Of a stretch of DNA of 64,000 nucleotides, positions 24,265 to 32,538 are shown one piece after another; the first letter of the stretch is position 1; each line of letters begins with the position of its first letter. The notes below the pieces were generated by a model. The model ran no database searches. It had not been told where the DNA came from and saw only the letters and a list, made by a program, of their open reading frames with translations. Source of the stretch: Planctomycetaceae bacterium (GTDB lineage Bacteria; Planctomycetota; Planctomycetia; Planctomycetales; Planctomycetaceae); NCBI GenBank assembly GCA_018699955.1, contig JABISG010000123.1, positions 177,364 to 241,363 on the forward strand, in the 5' to 3' direction. The translations under genes were made by a program, and so were the position numbers.

Positions 24265-25599
24265 ATGCAGTTTCTTCGCCCGGTTGCAATCGTTGGATCG
24301 CTGGTGCTGATGCTCGCCGCTTCGTCGTTCGCGCAGGAGACCGACAGCCGGAAAACGCAGGAGAACGCCGTACGAACGCGGTTACTCGACAACATCTTCC
24401 GCGTCCCGCCCAACGTGAAACTCGACGAAGAACAGAAAGCGAAACTGAAGGCGTTACGCGAGAAGCGGGGTGCCGAAGTCGCTCAGAAAATGCAGGGCAT
24501 TCTGCGAAAACTGAATGGAGTCTACACAGACGAGCAACGGCAGGCCCGAAACATCGCATTTCGCGATGCGCGTGAGGCGAAGAAGAATCGCCGCGAGACC
24601 CAGCAGGCGGTCGTTGCAGCGATCAAACTGACGAAAGAGCAACAGAAACAAATTGCTGCGATTCGCCGAGAGCGGATCGAATTGCAGGCATCAATCCGTG
24701 GTGAGATAATCAAAGAGTTAGGGATTCAGCCGCGTCGAAGGAATCGGCCGCAGGTGGCACGGATTCGTCCAACACAGGCCAACGTTAAGTATGGACCGCA
24801 CGAGCGTAACGTGCTCGATTTCTGGGAAGCGAAATCAGAGCAGCCGACACCGGTGCTCGTTTCCATTCACGGCGGCGGCTTTCGCGGCGGGAATAAGAGC
24901 GTAAGCGGCGCGATGCTCAAGCAATGTCTCGACGCGGGAATTTCCGTCGTCGCGATCACCTACCGCTTTTCACAGCACGCCATCGCACCGGCTTCGTTTA
25001 ACGATTCCGCCCGAGCGATTCAATTCGTCCGACATCACGCCAAAGAGTGGAACATCGATCCAACGCGATTGGCAGCCACAGGCGGATCGGCGGGGGCGGG
25101 GATTTCACTATGGCTGGGATTCCACGACAACATGGCCGACGCGGATAACGAAGACCCCGTGCTACGGCAATCGACGCGTCTGACTTGCATGTTTGTGAAC
25201 AATGGTCAGTCGTCTTACGATCCCCGTTTCATTCGCGACCTGTTCCCCGGCACCGATACGTACCGACACTCGGCGTTGCCGCAGTTGTTTGGTATCGATA
25301 TTTCAAAGCTCGATGACTTGCCCAAGGGAAAATATGAACTCTTCGAGGAAGTCTCGGCCATCCCTCATCTGACAAAGGACGATCCGCCGGTCATTCTGAT
25401 TTATAATCGCCCGTTTGATGCCGACATCACCAACCAGTCCATCGGCATTCACCATGCGAAGTTCGGCGCGGTGTTGAAAGAACGGATGGATGCATTGGAC
25501 ATACCTTGCAGGGTGTTCGCCGCGGGCAAGAGTCTGGACGGCGAGCCGATTCTGTCGAGCATTGATTTCCTCAAGCAGAATTTCAAGCTGGAGAAGTGA
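24265..25599 (+). CDS. Secreted alpha/beta hydrolase with N-terminal LTXXQ-like helical region
   Basis: This 444-residue exported protein has a Sec signal (FLRPVAIVGSLVLMLAASSFA) and then a charged helical stretch of about 130 residues. That stretch contains repeated LTXXQ-like units such as LDEEQKAKLKALREK, YTDEQRQAR and LTKEQQKQIAAIRRE, reminiscent of Spy/CpxP-type periplasmic proteins. The rest is an esterase-type alpha/beta hydrolase with SIHGGGFRGG and TGGSAGAGISL. An AGGAG site lies 8 nt before the chosen ATG. The combination of a helical sensor-like region and a hydrolase is unusual. Confidence 0.85.
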   Translation: MQFLRPVAIVGSLVLMLAASSFAQETDSRKTQENAVRTRLLDNIFRVPPNVKLDEEQKAKLKALREKRGAEVAQKMQGILRKLNGVYTDEQRQARNIAFRDAREAKKNRRETQQAVVAAIKLTKEQQKQIAAIRRERIELQASIRGEIIKELGIQPRRRNRPQVARIRPTQANVKYGPHERNVLDFWEAKSEQPTPVLVSIHGGGFRGGNKSVSGAMLKQCLDAGISVVAITYRFSQHAIAPASFNDSARAIQFVRHHAKEWNIDPTRLAATGGSAGAGISLWLGFHDNMADADNEDPVLRQSTRLTCMFVNNGQSSYDPRFIRDLFPGTDTYRHSALPQLFGIDISKLDDLPKGKYELFEEVSAIPHLTKDDPPVILIYNRPFDADITNQSIGIHHAKFGAVLKERMDALDIPCRVFAAGKSLDGEPILSSIDFLKQNFKLEK

Positions 25600-25684
25600 A
25601 TTCCCGCTAGCTCCGCGGCCTGCTACGATACCGGCCGTGTGAAATGTGCCGCACCGCGGATTGGATCGACGTATCAAAGGAGTG

Positions 25685-26434
25685 ATGAGAGTGACGCAAC
25701 CGGTTGCAATTGTGCTGGCCGCCGGCCAGGGAACCCGGATGAAGTCGGACTTGCCGAAGGTTGTCCACAAAGTGTGTGGGCGGTCGATGATTGAACACGT
25801 TCTCGACGCGGCTCGCCAGGCGGGGGTGAAGAAAACAGTGGTGGTGGTCGGCCACAAGGCGGACGTTGTGAAGCAGACGCTAGCCGATGCCGACGACGTC
25901 GAATTTGCCCTGCAGGAACAGCAGCACGGCACCGGTCATGCCGTGATGGTATGCGAAGACGCACTCCGCGAGCACGACGGTCCGGTGCTGGTACTCGCCG
26001 GCGATACGCCGCTGTTGAAGGCCGAATCACTTTGTCGGCTGCTCGATGAACAACAGAAGCAAGGGGCCGCCTGTGTGGTGGGAACGGCCAAGACCGATGC
26101 CAACGAGGGGTTGGGGCGGATCGTTCGCGATGCCGACGGCGAGTTCCTGGCCATCGTCGAACACAAGGATGCGACTCCCGAGCAGCGATCGATCCGCGAG
26201 ATCAACACGGGGTGCTTCGCATTCGATTGCCGCGCGCTGTTCGATGCGCTATCGCGAATCGAACCGCGAAACAAACAGGGCGAATACTACCTGACCGATT
26301 GCCCGGAAATCATGAGGGCAGACGGCTGCCGCGTGATTGCCAGTTGCAGTCTCGACATCGACGAGGCGATGGGAGTCAACACGCCCGAACAGTTGGCCGC
26401 GGTGGAAGAGAAGCTGAAGCGTCGCTCAAATTGA
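25685..26434 (+). CDS. GlmU-type sugar nucleotidyltransferase (uridylyltransferase domain only)
   Basis: This 249-residue protein corresponds to the N-terminal pyrophosphorylase half of GlmU, with LAAGQGTRMKSDLPKVVH, EQQHGTGHAV, LAGDTPLL, EINTGCFAFD and GEYYLTDCPEI. The left-handed beta-helix acetyltransferase half is absent: the protein ends after MGVNTPEQLAAVEEKL. It should make UDP-GlcNAc from GlcNAc-1-phosphate, so the acetylation step would need another protein. An AAAGGAG site lies directly before the ATG. It is followed by prs, as glmU is in many bacteria. Confidence 0.9.
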   Translation: MRVTQPVAIVLAAGQGTRMKSDLPKVVHKVCGRSMIEHVLDAARQAGVKKTVVVVGHKADVVKQTLADADDVEFALQEQQHGTGHAVMVCEDALREHDGPVLVLAGDTPLLKAESLCRLLDEQQKQGAACVVGTAKTDANEGLGRIVRDADGEFLAIVEHKDATPEQRSIREINTGCFAFDCRALFDALSRIEPRNKQGEYYLTDCPEIMRADGCRVIASCSLDIDEAMGVNTPEQLAAVEEKLKRRSN

Positions 26435-26525
26435 ACATCGAAGGCTGAGTTGCTCGCTTGACGCAAAGTCGCAGAGACGCAAAGATCGCGCAAAGGAAGA
26501 GAGAGAAACTGAGCCGCCGTTAACC

Positions 26526-27527
26526 GTGAGTCTGAGACGTGAGACAATTGTTTTCGCCTCCCAACCCCAACGGAATCCCGTGCACGATCATTTGACACTT
26601 ATCAGCGGCCGCGCTCACCCCGCATTGGCCCACGAAATCGCTGGGTATCTCGGTATCGATCTGGCTGCGGTCGAGATTGCAGATTTTCCCGATGGTGAGA
26701 TCAGCCTGAAGTTGAATCAGAACGTGCGCGGTTGCGACGTTTATCTGATTCAGCCCACCGGACCGCCGGTGAACACGAACCTGATGGAATTGTTGATTCT
26801 CATCGATGCCTGCAAACGGGCCAGCGCCGCGCGGGTCACCACGGTCATTCCCTACTTTGGTTACGCCCGGCAGGACCGCAAAGACGCCGGCCGCGTACCC
26901 ATTACCGCCAAGCTGGTGGCCAATCTCATCACCGAAGCGGGGGCCGATCGCGTGCTGACAATGGACCTGCACGCAGCACAGATCCAGGGATTCTTCGACG
27001 CGCCGGTCGATCACTTGTATGCGGCTCCGATTCTCGACCAGTATTTTGACTCATTGAAGTTGCCAGCGGGCGAAATCGTTGTCCTCAGCCCGGACGAAGG
27101 CAGCATCAAACGGTCGCTGCGACACGTCGAACATTTAGGCGGGACGCTGGCGATTGTCGATAAGCGGCGATCCAGTGCAACCGAAACGAAACAGGCCAAC
27201 CTCATCGGCGGCCCCATCGACGGCAAGACCGTGTTGATCTTCGACGACATGATCTCAACGGCCGGCTCGATTGTTGGGGCAGTGGAAGTCGCGCACCAAT
27301 CTGGTGCGAAAGATGTCTACGTCAGCGCCAGCCATGCCGTACTGTGTGGCCCCGCTTCGGCCCGACTCCGCGAAGCACCCATTCGCGAATGCGTGGTCAC
27401 CAACAGTCTGCCGCTCAGCCCCGAGCAGCAATTCCCCAACCTCAAATCCGTCTCCATCGCCCCACTACTGGGCGAAGCAATCCGCCGAATCCACAGCAAC
27501 GAATCGGTCAGCGATCTGTTCGATTGA
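26526..27527 (+). CDS. prs: Ribose-phosphate pyrophosphokinase (PRPP synthetase)
   Basis: This is a PRPP synthetase of 315-333 residues that makes PRPP from ribose-5-phosphate and ATP for nucleotide, His and Trp synthesis. Visible motifs are FPDGEISLKL, YFGYARQDRK, the metal/ATP segment TMDLHAAQIQGFF, SPDEGSIKRSL and the PRPP loop VLIFDDMISTAGS. The start is uncertain: the first GTG gives an extra 18 residues, while a GTG at 26580 gives the family-length N-terminus HDHLTLISGRAHP. Neither has a strong ribosome site. The 91-nt spacer before it holds a direct repeat of GACGCAAAG. Confidence 0.95.
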   Translation: MSLRRETIVFASQPQRNPVHDHLTLISGRAHPALAHEIAGYLGIDLAAVEIADFPDGEISLKLNQNVRGCDVYLIQPTGPPVNTNLMELLILIDACKRASAARVTTVIPYFGYARQDRKDAGRVPITAKLVANLITEAGADRVLTMDLHAAQIQGFFDAPVDHLYAAPILDQYFDSLKLPAGEIVVLSPDEGSIKRSLRHVEHLGGTLAIVDKRRSSATETKQANLIGGPIDGKTVLIFDDMISTAGSIVGAVEVAHQSGAKDVYVSASHAVLCGPASARLREAPIRECVVTNSLPLSPEQQFPNLKSVSIAPLLGEAIRRIHSNESVSDLFD

Positions 27528-27571
27528 GGGATTCGGGTGCCACTGTGAATTATTGAAGGACTCGCGAGCCT

Positions 27572-29263
27572 TCAATACCCCGCCGCAAACCCACTGCGTC
27601 GAAAGTCGGCTACCCCAATGTATCGGCGGGGGTTCGGTGAGACGTAAATTGAATGGGCATCGCCCTGCGAGTAGGAAGCGTTGTTCATCGCGTGGCCCAT
27701 GCGGGTTAGCTGTTTGACCAACTCGGCGTGGCGGGCGTCGGTGGTTCCTTCAAACCGGGCCGCGTCGGGCAACCATTGGTGGTGCAGTCGAGGGGCAGTG
27801 ATCGCTTGCGGCAGCGGCATCTCGAATTCGACGACGTTCAGCACAACCGACAGCGCCGTGTTAATAATTGTGCGACCGCCGGGACTGCCGGTAACGAGGA
27901 CAATGCGGCCGTTCTTCGCAACCAACGTAGGGCATTGTGAACTGAGCATTCGTTTGCCGGGCTGAATCGTGTTTGCCTCGGTGCCGATGCGGCCTCGACG
28001 GTCGGTGTATCCCGGCTTCCAATTGAAGTCGCCCATTTCGTTGTTCAGCAGAAACCCGCCCCCCTGCACAACAACTCGCGAGCCGTAACTGTTTTCCAGC
28101 GTGTAGGTGTTGGCGACGGCCATGCCGTCGGAATCGACAACGGAAAAATGTGTGGTGCTGGTTCCTTCGGCGGCGAGCGGAATGTCGGGGGCGAGTTGCT
28201 TGCTGGGAGTCGCTTTGTCACGGTTAATCGTCTTTGCCAGTTTCGCTGCATACTTTTTCGTCGTGAGATGCGCGGGAATCTTGACGAAGTCGGCATCGCC
28301 GAGATGACGCGCTCGTTCGAGATACGCCCGCCGCATGGTTTCGATCAGCAGATGGTTCGTCTCGGCTGACCAACGTCCTTTTTCGCGGAGATTGAACTTC
28401 TCGATCATGTTCAGCATCAGCACAAGCGTGATGCCGCCGGAACTGGGCGGGGGAGGTCCGTAGACATCGTGACCGCGAAAAATCGTGTGGATCGGTTTGC
28501 GACTTTTCGCCCGATAGTTGGCGAGGTCCTTGGTGGTGATGAGCCCGTTACCCTTGCCTCGTTTCATCTCGGCCGCAATCAGTTTGGCAACCGAGCCGGT
28601 GTAGAAGCCATCGGCTCCATGTGCTGCAATCTTCGTGAGTGTCTTCGCCAGATCGGGCTGCACCAGCCGGTCGCCTTTGTGCCACGCTTTTCCATCGGGC
28701 GGGGCGAAGACACGGCGAAACTCGGTGAACGGTTCGGTCTTCTTGTCATTCAGAAACTTGTTCAGCGATTGGGCAAGATGGGCATCGACGGCGAAGCCAT
28801 CGCGCGCCATCGCGATGGCCGGGGTGACGAGCTGTTTCCAGGGGAGTTTGCCGTATTTCTGATGGGCTAATGCCAAACCCCGAACGGTGCCGGGGACGCC
28901 GACGATCTTGCGGCTGTGGCGGCTGTCGGTCAGTGAAAACATGGTGCGGGTTGCGGCCGACGGCGCGACTTCACGGTAATCGATACAGACGGGTGGCCGC
29001 CCATTAGCGGGGTGGATCATCATGAACCCTCCGCCGCCAATGTTGCCGGCCGGGGGGTAGGTGACGGCCATCGTCAGCGCAGTTGCAACGGCGGCATCGA
29101 CCGCGTTGCCTCCTTGCTTCAGAATCGACACGCCGACTTTGCTTCCTGGCTCGGAGACGGAAACGACGACGCCCTTCCTGGCTTCGACCGTCTGCGGCTG
29201 TTTTGCCGCAACCGTTGAAATCAATAACGCGACGGCGATAGTGAAACGGGTGACGTGGCGCAT
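27572..29263 (-). CDS. ggt: Gamma-glutamyltransferase (glutathione hydrolase)
   Basis: This 563-residue exported GGT has a signal peptide (FTIAVALLISTVAA). It has the GGNAVDAAVATALTMAV motif, the self-cleavage site EGTSTTHFSVVD with catalytic Thr370, and the later GSPGGRTIINTAL oxyanion/substrate motif. It is made as a precursor cleaved into large and small subunits, and removes gamma-glutamyl groups from glutathione and related peptides in the periplasm. It stands alone, convergent with prs and divergent from uxaA across a region holding a long inverted repeat. Confidence 0.94.
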   Translation of the reverse strand: MRHVTRFTIAVALLISTVAAKQPQTVEARKGVVVSVSEPGSKVGVSILKQGGNAVDAAVATALTMAVTYPPAGNIGGGGFMMIHPANGRPPVCIDYREVAPSAATRTMFSLTDSRHSRKIVGVPGTVRGLALAHQKYGKLPWKQLVTPAIAMARDGFAVDAHLAQSLNKFLNDKKTEPFTEFRRVFAPPDGKAWHKGDRLVQPDLAKTLTKIAAHGADGFYTGSVAKLIAAEMKRGKGNGLITTKDLANYRAKSRKPIHTIFRGHDVYGPPPPSSGGITLVLMLNMIEKFNLREKGRWSAETNHLLIETMRRAYLERARHLGDADFVKIPAHLTTKKYAAKLAKTINRDKATPSKQLAPDIPLAAEGTSTTHFSVVDSDGMAVANTYTLENSYGSRVVVQGGGFLLNNEMGDFNWKPGYTDRRGRIGTEANTIQPGKRMLSSQCPTLVAKNGRIVLVTGSPGGRTIINTALSVVLNVVEFEMPLPQAITAPRLHHQWLPDAARFEGTTDARHAELVKQLTRMGHAMNNASYSQGDAHSIYVSPNPRRYIGVADFRRSGFAAGY

Positions 29264-29586
29264 GCGTTACTCCAACGGGGATGTTTGACCACACGAGTTG
29301 GTAATCCAATTTGCGCAAGATGACAGAATCTGTCTCGCGAAACCAGCCCGCAGCGCAAGCGAGGGTTTTTTCGTCGTATCTCTCATTCAAACCCTTGCTT
29401 GCGCTGCGGGCTGGTAGGGGCGTCGCCAATTTGTTTGAAACTGGAATCAATCGCCGACAGCGTTGCCCCCGCGCCGCGAATGTTCGATGATGGTCGAGTC
29501 CGGTGGTTTTGTGGTTTTGTGGCGGGGCTGTAAAGTTCTCGCCAAGTTTGATTGGCCGCTTAAACGTTATAGAGGAAGAGTGCGCG
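29264..29586. other. Divergent ggt/uxaA intergenic region
   Basis: This 323-nt region has no supported gene. Its main content is the 27-nt-arm inverted repeat at 29342-29415, and both flanking genes read outward from it. Confidence 0.5.
29342..29415. repeat. 27-nt-arm inverted repeat
   Basis: Arms at 29342-29368 and 29389-29415 are complementary over 27 positions with one mismatch, around a 20-nt loop. The arms begin ACCAGCCCGCAGCGCAAGC and end in GGGTTT. Position between divergent promoters and the strong arm identity suggest a REP/BIME-like or MITE-type element, or a very strong RNA hairpin. Confidence 0.8.
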
Positions 29587-31146
29587 ATGGGTGAAAATGG
29601 CGAATCTCCGTTTGTGCGGTTGCATGGCGATGATCATGTTGCGATTGCGAAGCGGTTGGTCGAAAAGGCTACGGAATTTCAACTGTCGCCTGACGATGAA
29701 ACCATCTGTACGACCGATTCTATGGATTTGGGGCACAAGGTGGCGTTGGTTGCGATTCCACAAGGTGGACCGGTACGCAAATTCGGGCAATTGATTGGCT
29801 TTGCAACGGCCGACATTCAACCGGGCGATTGGGTGCATTCGCACAATCTGGCAGTTGGCGAATTGAACCTCGATTACGCATTCGCCAGCGATGTGCCGGC
29901 CGATCCTGAGCCGATCAAAGGCCGGACATTTATGGGTTATCGCCGCAAAGACGGGCGCGCGGCGACGCGGAACTACATTGGTTTGATCAGCACGGTCAAC
30001 TGCTCGGCGACGACTTCGAAGTACGTGGCACAGCATTTCGACGATTCGATTCTAGCCAACTTCCCGAACATCGATGGCGTGGTTCCGCTGGCGCACAAGG
30101 CGGGCTGTGCAATGCAGTACGGGGGAGACGATCACCGCCAGCTAGCGAGAACGTTGGCGGGTTTTGCGCGACATCCGAACATCGCCGCGTATCTAGTATT
30201 GGGGCTGGGATGCGAAACCGGAAACGCGACATTCTTGACCGGCGAACACAATCTGGTGCAGCTCGATTTTCCGGGACAGGAAGAAGCCCGGCTGCCATTG
30301 GTGATGAACATTCAGGATGAAGGCGGCGTGCGCAAGACGGTTGATCGCGCTGTGGGTGTGTTGAAGGAGATGCTGCCGGAAGTGAACAACGTGCAACGCG
30401 TGCCGATTCCCGTATCGGAATTGATTCTGGGAGCCGAATGCGGTGGCAGCGATGGTTATAGCGGAGTGACCGCCAACCCAGCAGTGGGTATTGCCAGCGA
30501 TTTGCTGGTGGCACACGGGGCAACCAGTATTCTGGGCGAGACGTCGGAAATATACGGCGGCGAACACACGCTGACACGCCGTGCCGTGACCCGCGAAGTG
30601 GGCGAGAAACTCGTCGAGAGAATTCGCTGGTGGGAAGAATACACGGGAATGTTCGGTGTCGAGATCGACAACAACCCCTCGCCCGGTAACAAGGCGGGCG
30701 GACTGACGACGATTTATGAAAAGTCGCTCGGCGCGATTGCCAAGGGAGGCAGCACGGCGCTAAGAGACGTCTTCCAATATGCCGAACCGGTTACGACCAA
30801 GGGATTCGTGATTATGGACACGCCCGGTTACGATCCGGCATCGGTCACCGGGATGGTGGCGGGCGGGGCGAATGTGGTGGTATTCACCACCGGCCGCGGC
30901 AGTTGTTTCGGCTGCAAGCCGGTCCCGTCGATCAAGATCTCCACCAACACCCCCATGTACGAGCGAATGGAAGACGACATGGACATCAACGCCGGCCGCA
31001 TCATCGATGGCGCGTCGGTGGAAGAGGTGGGCAGCGAGATATTCGAGAAGATCGTCGCGGTCGCCAGCGGCGAGAAGACAAAAAGTGAAGCCCAGGGCAT
31101 CGGCGATGAGGAGTTCTGCCCGTGGAATATCGGGCCGGTGTTGTGA
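29587..31146 (+). CDS. uxaA: Altronate dehydratase (UxaA family)
   Basis: This 519-residue UxaA-type dehydratase has an N-terminal SAF domain (residues about 8-85, HGDDHVAIAKRLVE to GQLIGFATADIQPGD) followed by the catalytic domain. That domain shows GYRRKDGRAATRNYIGLI, GLGCETGN, LGAECGGSDGYSG and the Cys-containing TTGRGSCFGCKPVPSIKIST. It should dehydrate D-altronate (or another sugar acid) to 2-keto-3-deoxygluconate for the galacturonate pathway. A GAGGAAG site lies before the ATG. Pathway partners are not adjacent, so substrate is inferred from the family. Confidence 0.93.
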   Translation: MGENGESPFVRLHGDDHVAIAKRLVEKATEFQLSPDDETICTTDSMDLGHKVALVAIPQGGPVRKFGQLIGFATADIQPGDWVHSHNLAVGELNLDYAFASDVPADPEPIKGRTFMGYRRKDGRAATRNYIGLISTVNCSATTSKYVAQHFDDSILANFPNIDGVVPLAHKAGCAMQYGGDDHRQLARTLAGFARHPNIAAYLVLGLGCETGNATFLTGEHNLVQLDFPGQEEARLPLVMNIQDEGGVRKTVDRAVGVLKEMLPEVNNVQRVPIPVSELILGAECGGSDGYSGVTANPAVGIASDLLVAHGATSILGETSEIYGGEHTLTRRAVTREVGEKLVERIRWWEEYTGMFGVEIDNNPSPGNKAGGLTTIYEKSLGAIAKGGSTALRDVFQYAEPVTTKGFVIMDTPGYDPASVTGMVAGGANVVVFTTGRGSCFGCKPVPSIKISTNTPMYERMEDDMDINAGRIIDGASVEEVGSEIFEKIVAVASGEKTKSEAQGIGDEEFCPWNIGPVL

Positions 31147-31182
31147 GAAACGGCGGTGATGTCTAACATTCCGTCTTCCATG

Positions 31183-31210
31183 GGCTGTCCCGCGACGTCA
31201 CGCGACAGCC
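31183..31210 (+). terminator. Terminator-like hairpin after uxaA
   Basis: GGCTGT and CGCG pair with CGCG and ACAGCC around loop ACGTCA, with a 2-nt bulge. It lies 37 nt after the uxaA stop, but only a short mixed T-run follows, so termination is plausible rather than clear. Confidence 0.45.
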
Positions 31211-31244
31211 GACTTGTTTTCAACCGCCCGGAGAATCTCCTTCC

Positions 31245-32501
31245 TTGTCAGCACCCACTCCGCAAAGCAAAGGCTCGTTGTTCATCGTTTTCCTGACGGT
31301 CTTCATCGACCTGTTGGGGTTCGGCATCGTGCTGCCGTTGCTGCCGATTTATGCCAAGTCTTTCAACGTCGATGCGAGTGGTTGGACTATCGGCTTCTTG
31401 ATGGGTAGCTTTTCCGCGATGCAGTTTTTGTTCGCGCCGATTTGGGGCCGGCTGTCTGACCGTTACGGCCGGCGCCCCATTTTGTTGATTGGCCTGACCG
31501 GCTCCGTCCTGTTTTATTCGATGTTCGGCCTAGCCACGTCGATGTCCAGCCTGACGTGGATGTTCGTCAGCCGATTCGGTGCGGGAATCGCCGGCGCGAC
31601 AATTCCCACCGCACAGGCCTACATTGCCGACAGCACGACCAAGGAAAACCGCACTCGCGGGATGGCACTCATTGGGGCGGCATTTGGGTTGGGCTTCACG
31701 TTTGGTCCGCTGCTGGCGGCGACGGCGCTCTTTACTGCCGGGGATGCGGCAATCAGCCCGTGGCCCGGTTACACGGCGGCTGGGTTATCGGCGTTCGCCC
31801 TAATCTTGGCGTTGTTGAAACTGCCCGAGTCGCGGCAACCTGATTCCAGCCCGACTGCTCATCGACTGTTTGATCTGCCGGCACTTCGCGAGGCATTATC
31901 GATACCAACAGTTGGTGTGCTGCTGTTGACATCCTTTGTCGCTGTCCTCTCTTTCGCCATGTTTGAGTCGATCCTTTCCTTTCTGTTAAAGGAACCTCCG
32001 AAAGAGCCTCCAGAGGTTGGTGGGTTTGGATTTGAATTGATCGACGTGTTACTTCTATTCGCGTTGGTAGGATTCGTGCATGCACTTGGACAAGGAATGG
32101 TGCGGCGCATAGCCAAGTCAGTGCCGGAGGCGAACCTGGCGACGCTGGGGGCAGTGACCAGCATTATTGGCTTTCTGTTGCTGGTGATTGCGACAAGCCA
32201 GGGTTCCCTACCACTGCTGTTGACTGGAATGATCGTCGAGGCATTCGGATTTGCATTCATTCCCGCTTCGATCCAATCGTTGATTTCTCGCCGCAGCGAC
32301 CCCGCCCGCCAAGGCGGAATACTCGGAGTCGCACAGAGTCTGAGTTCGCTGGCACGTATCGGCGGGCATGTGGTCAGTTTTCCGCTGTTTTATCTGACCG
32401 CGACTGCTCCATTCTGGACGGCGGCCGGGTTGATGGGACTGGCAGCGGTATTGATCACGGCGGTCATACGGCGCGGGAAAGACTTTGAAGCCGCTGTTTA
32501 G
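31245..32501 (+). CDS. MFS transporter (TetA/DHA1-like)
   Basis: This 418-residue major facilitator protein has twelve hydrophobic segments, beginning FIVFLTVFIDLLGFGIVLPLLP. It has the loop 2-3 motif A GRLSDRYGRRP and the motif around TIPTAQAYIADSTTKENRTRGM typical of the drug:H+ antiporter 1 (TetA-like) group. The start is a TTG with GGAGA about 12 nt upstream, and no ATG fits. Substrate is unknown; location after uxaA does not by itself argue for sugar-acid export or uptake. Confidence 0.9.
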   Translation: MSAPTPQSKGSLFIVFLTVFIDLLGFGIVLPLLPIYAKSFNVDASGWTIGFLMGSFSAMQFLFAPIWGRLSDRYGRRPILLIGLTGSVLFYSMFGLATSMSSLTWMFVSRFGAGIAGATIPTAQAYIADSTTKENRTRGMALIGAAFGLGFTFGPLLAATALFTAGDAAISPWPGYTAAGLSAFALILALLKLPESRQPDSSPTAHRLFDLPALREALSIPTVGVLLLTSFVAVLSFAMFESILSFLLKEPPKEPPEVGGFGFELIDVLLLFALVGFVHALGQGMVRRIAKSVPEANLATLGAVTSIIGFLLLVIATSQGSLPLLLTGMIVEAFGFAFIPASIQSLISRRSDPARQGGILGVAQSLSSLARIGGHVVSFPLFYLTATAPFWTAAGLMGLAAVLITAVIRRGKDFEAAV

Positions 32502-32538
32502 ATTGGTCGCAACGACCAACAGAGGGGAGGGAACCACG

